A stretch of DNA of 64,000 bases from Paenibacillus sp. FSL R7-0273 (GCF_000758625.1 NZ_CP009283.1:6028001-6092000), one strand, 5' to 3'. Positions 33,184-43,015 are shown, counted from the stretch's first letter. Made by a program: numbers and translations. The notes: a model not told the origin generated them from the letters alone.

Positions 33184-34745
33184 GTTTAATGAAGACACTT
33201 GTCAATCTTGAATACAGCCGCTACAGCCTATCCCGGCGCGGTAAACACTACAGCCTGCTTGCAGCCTTGGCCATCATTTTTCTGCTGTTCATGACCGGAC
33301 TGAACCTGGAAAGGATCCGTGTATCGGAACGCGTTCCGTTCATCTATGCCTCATTGCTGCTATGGTCCGTTGTAACCGCCCTTTCCGCACTGCAGATGGT
33401 TACCTTTATGAATCGCAGCCAGCGGGACTGGATACTGTCCTTTCCGCATTCCAGGCTGAAGCTGTTATACGCCCAGCTGTTCAGCCTGCTCCGGCACAGC
33501 TTGAACATCACCCTTGCGGTACTGGCCGCCGCCGTTATCCTTTATTATTATTCCGTCAGAGAAGACTGGTATCAGCCGCTTACAGCACCCGGGTTTCTTT
33601 ATCAGCTTTCTGCCTACACCCTGTTTATTCTGGCATTCCTGCCGCTCGCGGTTGCTTTAGGACTGGGAGTCAGCCTGTTTCTGCGTTCCCGCCTGAGCGC
33701 GCTGCTGCTGTTCCCGTATTTAATGATTTGGATACTCCCCTTCATGGCAGAAAGCGCTCTGGGTGCTGCCAATCAGGACTTTTACACCTCGGCTCCCGTC
33801 TCTTCCGGCCGTGTGCTGCTTGCCGCGCTGGCGTTATGTCTGGCCGGCTGGCCCCTCTGCCATCTGTTCATGAAGCTTATTGCGGGCAAAGGAATGAATG
33901 CCGCAGCAACGGCAGACCGCCCTTCCGCTCACCGCTCCGGTTCCCGCACGGCCTCCCGGACGCTGCGGATAAAGTCCGGCCGCGGTGCTGCCGGCCGTCT
34001 TACACCCTATCTGCTTCTCTACCGGCTGCATATCAGCCGTGTACACCGTATAGAGAAGCACCTGGCAATCCGGATACTCAAGCTGATTGTTCCGCTCCTT
34101 ATTGCCGCTGTTGCTTACTTCGGCTTTGCCTTGGAGGAGGAAGTCGTGATCCTCGACTTCATCAAGCCGCTGTTCTCAATGCTCGTTATGCTCGGCAGCA
34201 TATGGATGACGCTGCGCACCGGTATTGAACGAAAGCATCTGTCCTGGCTGCTTAGCTTTCCGCAGAGCCGGCTGGCCCTCCTGCTGAGCGGAATCGCTGT
34301 AGTCTGGACTACTGTTATGCGGGCTCTTTCTGTGCTGATGCTCTCAGCATGTGCCGGCAGCGTTACCGCTCTGCTTGCAGGCCGTACCGGAATGGAGGAG
34401 TGGTCACATGGCATCGCCTGGCTGCTGTATTCCTATCTGCTCTCTGCATTGGCGCTGACCGTCGTCCTGGGCCTGCTGCAGATTGAATACTGCACATTGA
34501 AATCACGCGTGCTGAATATTATAATGCTGCCGGTGGCTCTGCTAGGCCCCCTGAACGGCTTTGTGCTGAACAGGTTCATGTATTCCGGGCTGCACAGCGG
34601 AGCTGCACCGGACTTCGGATTGCTGGGCCTGACCGCCCTGATCGCCCTGCCATTAGCATTATGCTGTCTTCCGGCAGGGGCTGCCTGTTATCACCTGAGC
34701 CTGATTCAGCCCGCCGGCAAAAAGACATGGCCCAAAGAGGCATAA
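33180..34745 (+). CDS. ABC transporter permease of the YtrA-type operon
   Basis: The 521-residue protein has about twelve hydrophobic segments in two halves, separated near 235-270 by a basic, Ser/Arg-rich stretch (RPSAHRSGSRTASRTLRIKS). Its ATG overlaps the ATPase stop codon (ATGA). It matches no named family to my eye; the position and topology point to an ABC-2-like export permease with an internal duplication. Confidence 0.75.
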   Translation: MSLMKTLVNLEYSRYSLSRRGKHYSLLAALAIIFLLFMTGLNLERIRVSERVPFIYASLLLWSVVTALSALQMVTFMNRSQRDWILSFPHSRLKLLYAQLFSLLRHSLNITLAVLAAAVILYYYSVREDWYQPLTAPGFLYQLSAYTLFILAFLPLAVALGLGVSLFLRSRLSALLLFPYLMIWILPFMAESALGAANQDFYTSAPVSSGRVLLAALALCLAGWPLCHLFMKLIAGKGMNAAATADRPSAHRSGSRTASRTLRIKSGRGAAGRLTPYLLLYRLHISRVHRIEKHLAIRILKLIVPLLIAAVAYFGFALEEEVVILDFIKPLFSMLVMLGSIWMTLRTGIERKHLSWLLSFPQSRLALLLSGIAVVWTTVMRALSVLMLSACAGSVTALLAGRTGMEEWSHGIAWLLYSYLLSALALTVVLGLLQIEYCTLKSRVLNIIMLPVALLGPLNGFVLNRFMYSGLHSGAAPDFGLLGLTALIALPLALCCLPAGAACYHLSLIQPAGKKTWPKEA

Positions 34746-34870
34746 GCCGGGGCTTGTTTACGTAAATGTAGTGATAGACAAGGGCGGCTTGCTTTTGTAA
34801 CGTTCCTGCCCGTCCTTTATAATGAAACAGAATGCAATGACTGCAGAATAATCCATCAAGGAGGCGTTAC

Positions 34871-36595
34871 ATGAATCCCGTCGGCCAGCCCTTACAGCAG
34901 CGGCCCCTTTCAAAAAAACTTATCCTCGCAGGCATAATCGGTCTTATCGTATTTCTGATGTTCCAGGTGGTTCCGCAGCTGCTCAATGGCGGGGCCGCTA
35001 CTGCCATCAGTAAGACTGAAGCCCGTGACAAGGCAGCTGCCTTTGCTGCAGAGCACCTGGGGCATGTCCAGAGCGATCAGGACCGGTGGACGGTAAGCTA
35101 CCAGACTGATTCTTCCTTCTACGGCTATATGTCCCGTGAAAAGCTCCTGCAGAGCTACAATGACAACAAGCTGGATCAGCGGTATCCGTTCGATGTTTAT
35201 CATGCCGTGCTCTATACTGCCGGAGCCGCAGATCCGCTGCTTGCCGTTGATCTTAATATGTACACAGGCGGGGTTACCGCCTTTGCCCGGAACGGCTATG
35301 CCCATGCCAGTGACGGCTGGGATTATGGCGATCCTCCCGGCCCGGGAACCTCCCGGGGCGTTTATCTTGAGGGCAGCGAGAACGGCGGACTGTCACTGCA
35401 GCAAAAGGAAGCCCTGGCCAGCCCTTGGCTTAAGCTGTGGGGCGCCAATCCGGCCAGGCTGCAGATTGAAGCGAATACGGACGGCTACGGGCTTGTATAT
35501 TCGGACAGCTCGCTCCAGGTTGGCGAGTCTTCGCTGCAATATCAGTTTAATTATTTGAACGGGACCCTGTCTTATTTCCGTGCCGGCTTTGCTGCACCTG
35601 CCTGGCATGACAGCTACGTGGAGAACCAGACCTCACTGGCTAACAAGCTGACCCTGTTCGGCTACGCAGTGCCGACGCTGGCGCTCGGCCTTCTGGCGCT
35701 GATCTTCAGCATTCTGCGGCGGAGCCATACCTCTTTTGTACGTGGCATCACCTTAAGCTCGATTCATTTTACGATTATGATGATCAGCACCTATAACATG
35801 CTGCCTGAACCGGCCGTGGACACTGCGGAGTCCCGAATAACGTCTGTCCTTATGTTCATCATCTATGCCCTCTACAGCCTGCTGATGTCCTCCCTGCTCT
35901 ACTTCTCCCTGGTGGGGGGCGACGGGCTGTGGCGTAAGGAGGAGGGCCTGAATCCCTGGCCGCGCGCCAAAGAGCCCGGCTACGGCAGGTATGTGCTGGA
36001 CAGTCTGCGCGCGGGTTACGTATGGGCATTCGTTCTGCTTGGTGTGCAGACCGTCATGTTCATCATTCTCTCGTTAACGCTTGATAACTGGTCAACGACG
36101 GATGCCAGCCAGTCTCCATACAACATGAGATATGCCCTGCTGCTGCCGATTGTTGCTTGGCTTGCCGGCTTGTCCGAGGAGGCCGTCTACCGGCTGTTCG
36201 GAATCCGGATGCTCAAAAAGCTGGTCAAAAACACCTTCATCGCCTCCCTCATCACCACCGTGATCTGGGCCTTCGGGCACACGCTGTACCCGATCTATCC
36301 GGTTATTTCAAGACCGATTGAGCTGACTGTGATCGGGCTGCTGTTCAGTTATATTTTTCTGCGTTACGGCTTTATCGCGGTCATGTTCGCCCATGTGGTA
36401 TTCGACAGCATCCTGATCGGTATGACCCTGATCTTCATGCAGGAGAGCGTCAATATCGCGGCGGGCATAATCACCATCATTCTGCCGTTCCTCGTTGGCT
36501 ATATCGTGTACCGGTTCAATCCGCCGGACAGCACTAACCGCAAGGACCCGCAGGGTCCTGACGAGCCGCTCCAGCCCGCAGGATGGCTGAGCTAG
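34871..36595 (+). CDS. CPBP family membrane protease with an extracellular domain
   Basis: The 574-residue protein has a first membrane helix (about 18-38), an extracytoplasmic region of about 200 residues that recalls PepSY-like repeats (AFAAEHLGHVQSDQDRWTVSY), and a C-terminal membrane domain with the CPBP motifs SEEAVYRLFG (E436-E437), WAFGHTLYP and HVVFDSILIG. These glutamate and histidine residues form the active site of CAAX-type intramembrane proteases; in bacteria they serve in bacteriocin immunity or protein processing. GGAGG precedes the ATG. It is a single-gene unit with its own terminator. Confidence 0.85.
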   Translation: MNPVGQPLQQRPLSKKLILAGIIGLIVFLMFQVVPQLLNGGAATAISKTEARDKAAAFAAEHLGHVQSDQDRWTVSYQTDSSFYGYMSREKLLQSYNDNKLDQRYPFDVYHAVLYTAGAADPLLAVDLNMYTGGVTAFARNGYAHASDGWDYGDPPGPGTSRGVYLEGSENGGLSLQQKEALASPWLKLWGANPARLQIEANTDGYGLVYSDSSLQVGESSLQYQFNYLNGTLSYFRAGFAAPAWHDSYVENQTSLANKLTLFGYAVPTLALGLLALIFSILRRSHTSFVRGITLSSIHFTIMMISTYNMLPEPAVDTAESRITSVLMFIIYALYSLLMSSLLYFSLVGGDGLWRKEEGLNPWPRAKEPGYGRYVLDSLRAGYVWAFVLLGVQTVMFIILSLTLDNWSTTDASQSPYNMRYALLLPIVAWLAGLSEEAVYRLFGIRMLKKLVKNTFIASLITTVIWAFGHTLYPIYPVISRPIELTVIGLLFSYIFLRYGFIAVMFAHVVFDSILIGMTLIFMQESVNIAAGIITIILPFLVGYIVYRFNPPDSTNRKDPQGPDEPLQPAGWLS

Positions 36596-36607
36596 GCTTC
36601 AGAGAAT

Positions 36608-36664
36608 AAAAAAGGTGCTCCGCAGGCTGCTGTATATCCGGCAGTCTGACGGAGCACCTTTTTG
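36608..36664 (+). terminator. Terminator after the CPBP protease gene
   Basis: AAAAAGGTGCTCCG pairs with CGGAGCACCTTTTT, with an inner GGCTGC/GCAGTC-like stem; T-run of five. Confidence 0.88.
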
Positions 36665-36707
36665 TTCTGCAAAAAACCTTATTCTCCCGGCCGCCGGTCC
36701 CTCCCGC

Positions 36708-36806
36708 TTATCTCCGCTTAAAAAACCGGTCGTACAGCACCAAGGCAACCAGTATCGTAAACACCTCCATCAAAAACTCGGGCAGCAGCAGAAATATTAA
36801 CTCCAT
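36708..36806 (-). CDS. 32-residue single-pass membrane peptide
   Basis: An ATG (36806-36804) lies 6 bases after a perfect AGGAGG (36818-36813). The frame encodes 32 residues: an amphipathic, Leu-rich head with three acidic residues (MELIFLLLPEFLMEV), a hydrophobic core (FTILVALVLYD) and a basic end (RFFKRR). It fits a small inner-membrane peptide with the basic tail inside the cell. I do not recognise a family. It faces the CPBP protease gene and shares its downstream terminator; the second 51-bp array begins about 75 bp upstream of its start. Confidence 0.6.
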   Translation of the reverse strand: MELIFLLLPEFLMEVFTILVALVLYDRFFKRR

Positions 36807-36879
36807 AACCAGCCTCCTATTTTGGTTAATTTTGTATTATATATATTTCTTTTTAATATCCACCTATCCTTTATTTGCC

Positions 36880-37180
36880 TATTATTTCGCCGCTCCGCCC
36901 CGATTCGACGGAATCAAAGGCATTTTTGCCTTTCATTTCGCCGTTCAGCCCCGGTTCGGCTAAATCAAAGGCATTTGTGCCCTTCATTTCAACGTTCAGC
37001 CCTGATTCTGCTGAATCAGAGGCATTTTTGCCTTTCATTTCGCCGTTCAGCCCCGATATGGCTGAATCAAAGGCATTTTTGCCCTTCATTTGGCCGCTCA
37101 GCCCCGACTCGGCTGAATCAAAGGCATTTAGCCTTCATTTCACCATTCACCCCCCGGCTCGGCTGAATCAGAGGCACTGC
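36880..37180. repeat. 51-bp tandem repeat array 2 (about six copies)
   Basis: The core AAAGGCATTTTTGCCTTTCA recurs at 36916, 36967, 37018, 37069, 37120 and 37170, 51 bp apart except for the last. Each unit contains the hairpin AAAGGCA-TTTT-TGCCTTT. The minus frame reads EMKGKNAFDSAESGLNG per unit, clearly related to the unit of array 1 (EMKSTNALESAKCRLMS). It lies between the 32-residue ORF and the uvrC terminator. No ribosome binding site was found for a minus-strand frame. Confidence 0.9.
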
Positions 37181-37212
37181 CCTGCACTCTGCCGCTCCCG
37201 ACAGCCGCCAAG

Positions 37213-37241
37213 CAAAAAAAAGCCGGCCCCAATGGGCCGGC
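37213..37241 (-). terminator. Terminator of uvrC
   Basis: On the minus strand GCCGGCCC-ATTG-GGGCCGGC is followed by eight T, 19 bp after the uvrC stop codon. Confidence 0.92.
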
Positions 37242-37259
37242 CCGAATAAACACATATAA

Positions 37260-39224
37260 TTACTCTTCCTCACTGTGAGCAACTGCCTCAACCGCGGTCT
37301 CCTCATCATTAAGCGCGGCCAGGATCTGCCCGGCCAGCTTCTCACCGATGGAGAGCACGCGGAAATCCTCAATAGACGCCTCCTTGATCTTCTTCAGTGA
37401 GCCGAAATGCTTGAGCAGCGCTTTACGCCGCTTTTCCCCGATGCCGGGGATCGAGTCCAGCTTTGAGGTCACCATCGATTTGCCGCGCTGCTCGCGGTGG
37501 AAGGTGATCGCGAAGCGGTGAACCTCATCCTGGATGCGCTGCAGCAGGTAGAACTCCTGGCTGTCCCGCGCCAGCGGCACCGGCTCGGCGGAATCCCCGA
37601 TCAGGAGCTGCGCCGTCTTGTGCTTGTCATCCTTGACCAGGCCGCAGACAGGAATGTACAGTCCCAGCTCATTCTGCAGAATATCAATCGCTGAAGAGAT
37701 CTGCCCCTTGCCGCCGTCGACCACTATCAGATCCGGCTGCGGCAGATCTTCCTTCAGCACCCGTTCATAGCGGCGGCGGATAACCTCGCGCATCGTCTCG
37801 TAATCGTCAGGGCCCTGTACGGTGCGGACCTTATACTTGCGGTATTCCTTGCGGGCAGGCTTGCCGTCAATGAACACGACCATCGCCGAGACCGGATTCG
37901 TTCCCTGGATGTTCGAGTTATCGAACGCTTCAATCCGGTTCAGCGATTCCAGGCCAAGGCTCTGGCCGAGGCTGAACGCCGCGCCCGAGGTCCGCTCCTC
38001 GTCCCGCTCTATCAGCCTGAACTTCTCGTCCAGTGCAACCCGGCTGTTCTGGCAGGCCATGCCGACCATCTGCTTCTTCAGCCCGCGCTGCGGCACCAGC
38101 ACCTTGAGGCCCAGCCATTCCTGCAGGGCCGCAGCTCCGCTGGCCGCTTCCAGCGTTACAGCCGACGTAGCCTCATTCTCTGCCTCCGGCTCCCCGTCAA
38201 CCTCGCTGTCCAGCTCTGCAGCCAGCCTGCCTGCCGTCACTGCTGCAGCCGCCGAGGCTCCGGATGGCTTCTCCGTGCCCTCGCTGACTTCCTCCGGCAG
38301 CAGAATTTCCTGCGGCAGAGCCGGATTGTCGCTGTAGTACTGCGTCACATACGACATGAAGTCGCTGTAAGCCTCCCCGTAGAAGGGGAATGCCGAAGAG
38401 TGGCGCTGGATCATTTTCCCCTGGCGCATATAAAGAATCTGCACACACATCCAGCCTTTGTCCACGGCATAGCCGAACACATCACGGTCCTTCGTATCCG
38501 CCGTATTAATCTTTTGCTTCTCCATCAGGGCATCGATGTGCATGATCTGGTCACGCAGCTCCTTAGCACGCTCGAAATACAGCTCCTCCGCGGCCTCCTG
38601 CATTTTTTGCTGCAGATCCTTTTTGACCGCCTCGTGGCCGCCGCTTAAGAATGACGATATATCGCGGATAATCTCATCGTATGCCGTCTTGGGCACTTCC
38701 TTCTCGCACGGGGCGAGGCACTGGCCCATATGGTAATAGAGACAGACCTCCTTGGGCATGACCCCGCATTTGCGCAGCGGATACATCCGGTCAAGCAGCT
38801 TCTTGGTCTGCTGGGCCGCATAAGAGTTCGGATACGGACCGAAATATTTAGCTTTATCTTTAAGCACCCGGCGTGTTACCTCAAGGCGCGGATGCGCTTC
38901 GTTCGTTATTTTGAGATAAGGAAAGGTCTTATCATCCTTCAAAAGCACGTTGTAACGCGGCATATGCTTCTTGATCAGATTGCACTCCAGAATGAGCGCC
39001 TCCATATTGCTGGAAGTAACTATATATTCAAAATCAACAATGCTCGCGACCAGACGCTGGGTTTTGCCGTTATGACTGCCTGTAAAATAAGAGCGGACGC
39101 GGTTCTTCAGCACCTTCGCCTTGCCCACGTAAATAATGGTGCCCTCTTCATTCTTCATCAGGTAGCACCCGGGCAGATCCGGCAGCAGCGCCAGCTTGTT
39201 GCGGATATTCTCGCTATAATCCAT
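37260..39224 (-). CDS. uvrC: Excinuclease ABC subunit C
   Basis: The 654-residue protein has the GIY-YIG nuclease domain ([20 protein letters not shown]), a UVR motif ([18 protein letters not shown]), the RNase-H-like C-terminal nuclease ([34 protein letters not shown]) and a helix-hairpin-helix end ([20 protein letters not shown]). It makes both cuts in nucleotide excision repair. About 55 residues rich in Ala, Glu and Ser (310-366) are inserted between the UVR and RNase-H parts, making it longer than the roughly 600-residue Bacillus protein. The ATG at 39224 follows GGGGGAG; trxA lies upstream as in Bacillus. Confidence 0.96.
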   Translation of the reverse strand: MDYSENIRNKLALLPDLPGCYLMKNEEGTIIYVGKAKVLKNRVRSYFTGSHNGKTQRLVASIVDFEYIVTSSNMEALILECNLIKKHMPRYNVLLKDDKTFPYLKITNEAHPRLEVTRRVLKDKAKYFGPYPNSYAAQQTKKLLDRMYPLRKCGVMPKEVCLYYHMGQCLAPCEKEVPKTAYDEIIRDISSFLSGGHEAVKKDLQQKMQEAAEELYFERAKELRDQIMHIDALMEKQKINTADTKDRDVFGYAVDKGWMCVQILYMRQGKMIQRHSSAFPFYGEAYSDFMSYVTQYYSDNPALPQEILLPEEVSEGTEKPSGASAAAAVTAGRLAAELDSEVDGEPEAENEATSAVTLEAASGAAALQEWLGLKVLVPQRGLKKQMVGMACQNSRVALDEKFRLIERDEERTSGAAFSLGQSLGLESLNRIEAFDNSNIQGTNPVSAMVVFIDGKPARKEYRKYKVRTVQGPDDYETMREVIRRRYERVLKEDLPQPDLIVVDGGKGQISSAIDILQNELGLYIPVCGLVKDDKHKTAQLLIGDSAEPVPLARDSQEFYLLQRIQDEVHRFAITFHREQRGKSMVTSKLDSIPGIGEKRRKALLKHFGSLKKIKEASIEDFRVLSIGEKLAGQILAALNDEETAVEAVAHSEEE

Positions 39225-39306
39225 AATTTCTCCCCCACCTGTAACTTGCACATTCATGAAGCTGCCCCGGGTCAGCGGGACTGCTTACTACAGTAATTTT
39301 AACACA

Positions 39307-39336
39307 CAAAACGCCCCCGGATAAACCGAAGGCGCT
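39307..39336 (-). terminator. Terminator between trxA and uvrC
   Basis: On the minus strand CGCCTTCGG pairs with CCGGGGGCG (two G-T pairs) and is followed by TTTTG. Confidence 0.6.
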
Positions 39337-39373
39337 TTGTAATCAGATCTTATTCAGTAGTCAAAGCTACATT

Positions 39374-39691
39374 TTATTGATGTTTAGCTACGATATTCTT
39401 AAGGGAATCCTTGGAGTTCAGGCCGACAACCTTATCCACCGGCTGACCGTCTTTGAAGAAGATCAGGGTAGGGATGCTCATAACGCCGAAGCGGGAAGCT
39501 GTTTCCGGATTCTCATCCACATTCAGCTTAGCAATTTTGACGCTGTCTCCCAGCTCGGCGGACAATTCCTCGAGGATAGGGGAAAGCATTTTGCAAGGGC
39601 CGCACCAAGGCGCCCAGAAATCTACTACTACAGTACCCTGACCTTCAACTTCGCCTACAAAGGACTGGTCAGACACGTTAACGATAGCCAT
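39374..39691 (-). CDS. trxA: Thioredoxin
   Basis: The 105-residue protein has the classical VDFWAPWCGPCKM active site, the cis-proline loop MSIPTLIFF and normal length. It reduces cytoplasmic disulfides with thioredoxin reductase, which is not in this window. A GGAGGAA ribosome binding site precedes the ATG. It precedes uvrC in the same direction. Confidence 0.96.
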   Translation of the reverse strand: MAIVNVSDQSFVGEVEGQGTVVVDFWAPWCGPCKMLSPILEELSAELGDSVKIAKLNVDENPETASRFGVMSIPTLIFFKDGQPVDKVVGLNSKDSLKNIVAKHQ

Positions 39692-39963
39692 GATATTGTT
39701 CCTCCTTTAATTTTGCAGAGCTGCATCCGCCTCATTAGCGTGCGCTTGCTGAAACGAATTCACTCTGTAAGGTTAGCTGGAAAAATGCTTCATGTAATAT
39801 GATAACCAGATTACCATTTACCGACACATCCCAAGTATAACATAGATACTGCGCTTTTGGGAAATGTTTTAGGCAATTACATTGTATAAAATCAATTATT
39901 TAGCAAAATCCAGCTTCTTTACAACAGGAATGAGACTACGTATACTTTAAGAAAACGCATTAA
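39692..39963. other. Control region upstream of trxA
   Basis: A/T-rich stretch with the divergent promoters of trxA and the small plus-strand gene. No gene, riboswitch or clear CtsR/Spx-type operator was found. Confidence 0.4.
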
Positions 39964-39992
39964 TTGTCAATGACTTCCCTCACATGTATTAC
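39964..39992 (+). promoter_or_regulatory. Likely promoter of the small membrane protein gene
   Basis: TTGTCA and TATTAC are separated by 17 bp, about 48 bp upstream of the TTG start at 40040. Confidence 0.4.
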
Positions 39993-40039
39993 TGTAACCC
40001 ATTGCAGTGCACACTTGCAAGCGCAAGGAGGAGAACGTA

Positions 40040-40198
40040 TTGGAGCTCAATGCCAAGACACGTGACCCGCGGGAGCATGTTAATGAGGAGCCCCGCAACG
40101 ATTTGGGTGATTTATTAACCGGCTTCATCGGAATGACCGGCTTTATGACACTGGTGTTCTTCGGAATGGTGATTGTGAAATTCGTATTTTTGGAGTGA
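40040..40198 (+). CDS. Small membrane protein, YqzM-like, TTG start
   Basis: AAGGAGG (40025-40031) is followed after 8 bases by TTG, which opens a 52-residue frame: a charged head (ELNAKTRDPREHVNEEPRND), then one membrane helix (GMTGFMTLVFFGMVIVKF). The pattern RND-L...GF...FF...VKF resembles the YqzM family of Bacillus; this match is by eye and tentative. An upstream in-frame ATG at 40007 precedes the ribosome binding site. The gene has its own promoter and terminator. Confidence 0.7.
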   Translation: MELNAKTRDPREHVNEEPRNDLGDLLTGFIGMTGFMTLVFFGMVIVKFVFLE

Positions 40199-40212
40199 TG
40201 TTCGTCAAAATA

Positions 40213-40256
40213 AACAGCGGTGCAGGGATATCTTCATTCCTGCACCGCTGTTTTTG
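40213..40256. terminator. Bidirectional terminator before dnaI
   Basis: AACAGCGGTGCAGG (40213-40226) is the exact complement of CCTGCACCGCTGTT (40239-40252), with T on one side and A on the other; it lies between converging genes. Confidence 0.9.
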
Positions 40257-40274
40257 TATTGCTGAGCCAGCAGC

Positions 40275-41231
40275 CTAACGGTTTCTTCCCCGCTGATTCT
40301 CGCCGTGCAGCGGAATAACCTCGACAAAGGGAGCGATCCGGTCCATCAGCCGCTGTCCCTTGTGCTGCTCTTCCCCATCCTTACTGGTGAAGCTCAGATG
40401 CTTCTCCAGTCCGTCGAGCGGATAATTGGACGTATAAAAGGTTGGCTTGCGGTTCATCCGGTAATTTAGAATGGCCCCCAGCACATGGTCACGCGCCCAC
40501 GGATTCAGATTTTCCGCACCGATATCATCGAAAATCAGCAGGTCGCAGTTTTTCAGTGTATCCACCGTTTCCTTTAGCTTTTGCCCGTCCAGCATAATCG
40601 ACTTGAGATCCTCAATGAAATCCGGCATATAGACAATGACGCCGCTGTATCCGGCGACCGCCAGCTCATGGAGCAGATAGCACATCAGGAAGGTTTTGCC
40701 GGTGCCGAAGGTACCATGCAGATAAATCCCCTGCGGTGTAAGCCCGTCTTCCCTCACTCCGGTAATATAATCAAAAATTTTATTCACGGCAGAGGCCCGG
40801 CGCGGGTCCTTGCCCATAATATCCATCTCATCATAGCCGCCGTTCAGCACGCGTTCATCCACATAGAAGCTGCGGATCCGTCTGCGGATGCTGTCCTGAT
40901 TATCCTGGGCAATCTTCAGGTTACAGGCTGTCTTGCGCTCAAATAAATCCGGCGTACCGTTTACACTCTCTACCGTAAGCTTGCTGTAATGACCCTGGAA
41001 ATCATTCGGGCAATTCTCCAGGCCCGGACAGTTTGCACAATTCCGGCTCTCCCGCACATATTGGAACAATTGGCTCAGGTGAAGCTTCAGCCGCTGGTCA
41101 TCCAGCTCTGGATGCTCGGCCTTCAGCTGCTGCACCAGTGGGTTACTCAGCAGGTTCTGCTCAAGATCGCGGGAACGCTGGCGCAGGGCCGGATTGTTCA
41201 TCGAACGCAGCACTTCGCTCATCGACTCCAT
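40275..41231 (-). CDS. dnaI: Primosomal helicase loader DnaI
   Basis: The 318-residue protein has an N-terminal zinc-binding stretch (CANCPGLENCPNDFQGH) and a AAA+ domain with Walker A HGTFGTGKTF, Walker B LLIFDDIGAEN and a sensor YTSNYPLDGL. It loads the replicative helicase (DnaC of Bacillus) onto DNA with DnaB and DnaD. It lies 18 bp after dnaB, as in Bacillus. Confidence 0.94.
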   Translation of the reverse strand: MESMSEVLRSMNNPALRQRSRDLEQNLLSNPLVQQLKAEHPELDDQRLKLHLSQLFQYVRESRNCANCPGLENCPNDFQGHYSKLTVESVNGTPDLFERKTACNLKIAQDNQDSIRRRIRSFYVDERVLNGGYDEMDIMGKDPRRASAVNKIFDYITGVREDGLTPQGIYLHGTFGTGKTFLMCYLLHELAVAGYSGVIVYMPDFIEDLKSIMLDGQKLKETVDTLKNCDLLIFDDIGAENLNPWARDHVLGAILNYRMNRKPTFYTSNYPLDGLEKHLSFTSKDGEEQHKGQRLMDRIAPFVEVIPLHGENQRGRNR

Positions 41232-41249
41232 GGCTGCACCTCGCTTTCT

Positions 41250-42794
41250 TTACGGCGTCCTCAGGGCGCCCTTCTTCTTACTGGCCTTAATCTCGGCCGC
41301 TTTCTTCATCATCGCCGCGAATTCCTCTTCCGATACTGTGCCCGCGCTTCCGTCATCCAGCACAATCGGAATGTCCGGCTTCGCAGCACGTCCGCCCTTG
41401 TTATAGGTGCGCTGCCGCGTTCCTGAAGCTGCTCCGGCGGTACCGGAGGCAGACCCCTTTCCTTTGACCTTTGACTGGTCACGGATGTAGTGAACAGCCT
41501 TCTCGTAGGTATTCACCTGCTTGACCAGCATGTTCGAGGCTATCGCCTCCACAAAATTGCGGTTCATCCGCTGGTCGCCGCCGGAAGCCACCATTGTCAT
41601 CAGATAATGGATCAGCACATTGATGACTTCACCGCTGAGCTTGTAGTTCAGATCTATTTTCTCGAAGATATCCATCAGCTGGCCCGGAACCGCCCCCGGA
41701 AAAAAGGTTTGCAGCAGCCGGGTATAAGGCTCGTTGCGCAGCATCATATTATATTGGTGTATATCGCATTTGGACAGGAATTGCGGAGGCACCTCGACAT
41801 AATACTCCATCTCCACCGGCTGCTCCTGCGGAATCACCTGATCATCCAGGTCACCCGATGCCGCCGCACGCAGCGAGACGACCTTAGCCGCCGCAATCTC
41901 CCGTTTCTCCTGGCGCTTCATGTCCTGGCGGAAATGCTGGCTGGCACTATGCTGCAGTGTATCCAGAATAACCTCGCCGTCCGGTGTAAACATTCCGTCT
42001 TCATCCAGCAGCCGGCACAGGTCCTGCGGACCCAGATCATATTTGCGGGCCACATAGTTGATCACGCCCATCTGGGTATGGTCAAAGCGCAGCTTCTCCA
42101 CATGGACCCGGTTCACCGACTCCCGCGGAAAACGCAGAATAATGTCGCTGTACCCGATAGCCGTTTCACTGCTTTCACTGAAGCCAGGCTGCTTCACTGT
42201 AGCTACTTCAGCCAGTGCCTGCTCCAGCTCATAATCTATAACATGGGTATTTAACTGGAAAATATCATAAAAGGGCAGGGAAATATTCTCTTTGAGGGCC
42301 GAGCGGCGGCTCCATTCCTCCGGTTCACGGCTCCAGAACTGCTCACGGAGCGACAGAACAGCAAATTTGCCGATCTTGTCACGCAGAAGCAGCGTCAGAT
42401 GCTGGGTTGCAAAAAAATCAGCCGGAGACAGCGGCGGCAGCAGCTCGTACTCATACATATAATCATCATTCTCCGGCATATAGATCCGGCAGGTTGCAAG
42501 CAGCCCCACCGCCTCAAGCCGGGAAGCCTGGTCCACTAAATATTTGCGGCCTTTCTCGTTCGGTTCAACGCCAAGCGTCATAAACAGCCTGCGCTGCTGC
42601 TCTACAGCAGAGTAGCCGATCGATTCAGCAGGAATATGCTCAAACAGCAGCCTGTAAAGGCTGATTGCAAAGGCTCCTACCATCGGCTGATAGACCGAGC
42701 CCAGCATACGGGAATCAACATGGCTAAGACCGAATTCGCGGGAAACGCAGTACCGGTGATGTTCGGTGAAATGATGCAGGTTACTCATGCGCAT
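41250..42794 (-). CDS. dnaB: Replication initiation and membrane attachment protein DnaB
   Basis: The 514-residue protein has the N-terminal winged-helix part (YCVSREFGLSHVDSRMLGSVY, QPMVGAFAISLYRLL), a middle DnaB/DnaD-like domain, and a C-terminal DnaD-like helical part (YEKAVHYIRDQ), followed by a basic Gly/Ser-rich tail (KVKGKGSASGTAGAASGTRQ). It is a helicase co-loader and remodels DNA at oriC. An inserted basic stretch (QEKREIAAAKVVSLRAAASG) and the tail make it longer than the Bacillus protein. Co-transcribed with dnaI. Confidence 0.92.
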   Translation of the reverse strand: MRMSNLHHFTEHHRYCVSREFGLSHVDSRMLGSVYQPMVGAFAISLYRLLFEHIPAESIGYSAVEQQRRLFMTLGVEPNEKGRKYLVDQASRLEAVGLLATCRIYMPENDDYMYEYELLPPLSPADFFATQHLTLLLRDKIGKFAVLSLREQFWSREPEEWSRRSALKENISLPFYDIFQLNTHVIDYELEQALAEVATVKQPGFSESSETAIGYSDIILRFPRESVNRVHVEKLRFDHTQMGVINYVARKYDLGPQDLCRLLDEDGMFTPDGEVILDTLQHSASQHFRQDMKRQEKREIAAAKVVSLRAAASGDLDDQVIPQEQPVEMEYYVEVPPQFLSKCDIHQYNMMLRNEPYTRLLQTFFPGAVPGQLMDIFEKIDLNYKLSGEVINVLIHYLMTMVASGGDQRMNRNFVEAIASNMLVKQVNTYEKAVHYIRDQSKVKGKGSASGTAGAASGTRQRTYNKGGRAAKPDIPIVLDDGSAGTVSEEEFAAMMKKAAEIKASKKKGALRTP

Positions 42795-43015
42795 CTGCGG
42801 ATATCTCCCCCTTTTATATACGAATTCATACAGATTTCTATTCTATCACAAAACATCCGTTCGGAAATGTAAAAAAAGAACCAAATAACCCGGTTTTCGG
42901 CCTATTATCGACAACTTTTGAAATCTTGCTGAGGATAGCGAATAATAAGAGAAAGTCCGGTGCCGCATCTTTCCAGCCATCCTTCAAGTTATTCGGCCTT
43001 GTCCCCGAAAATGAT

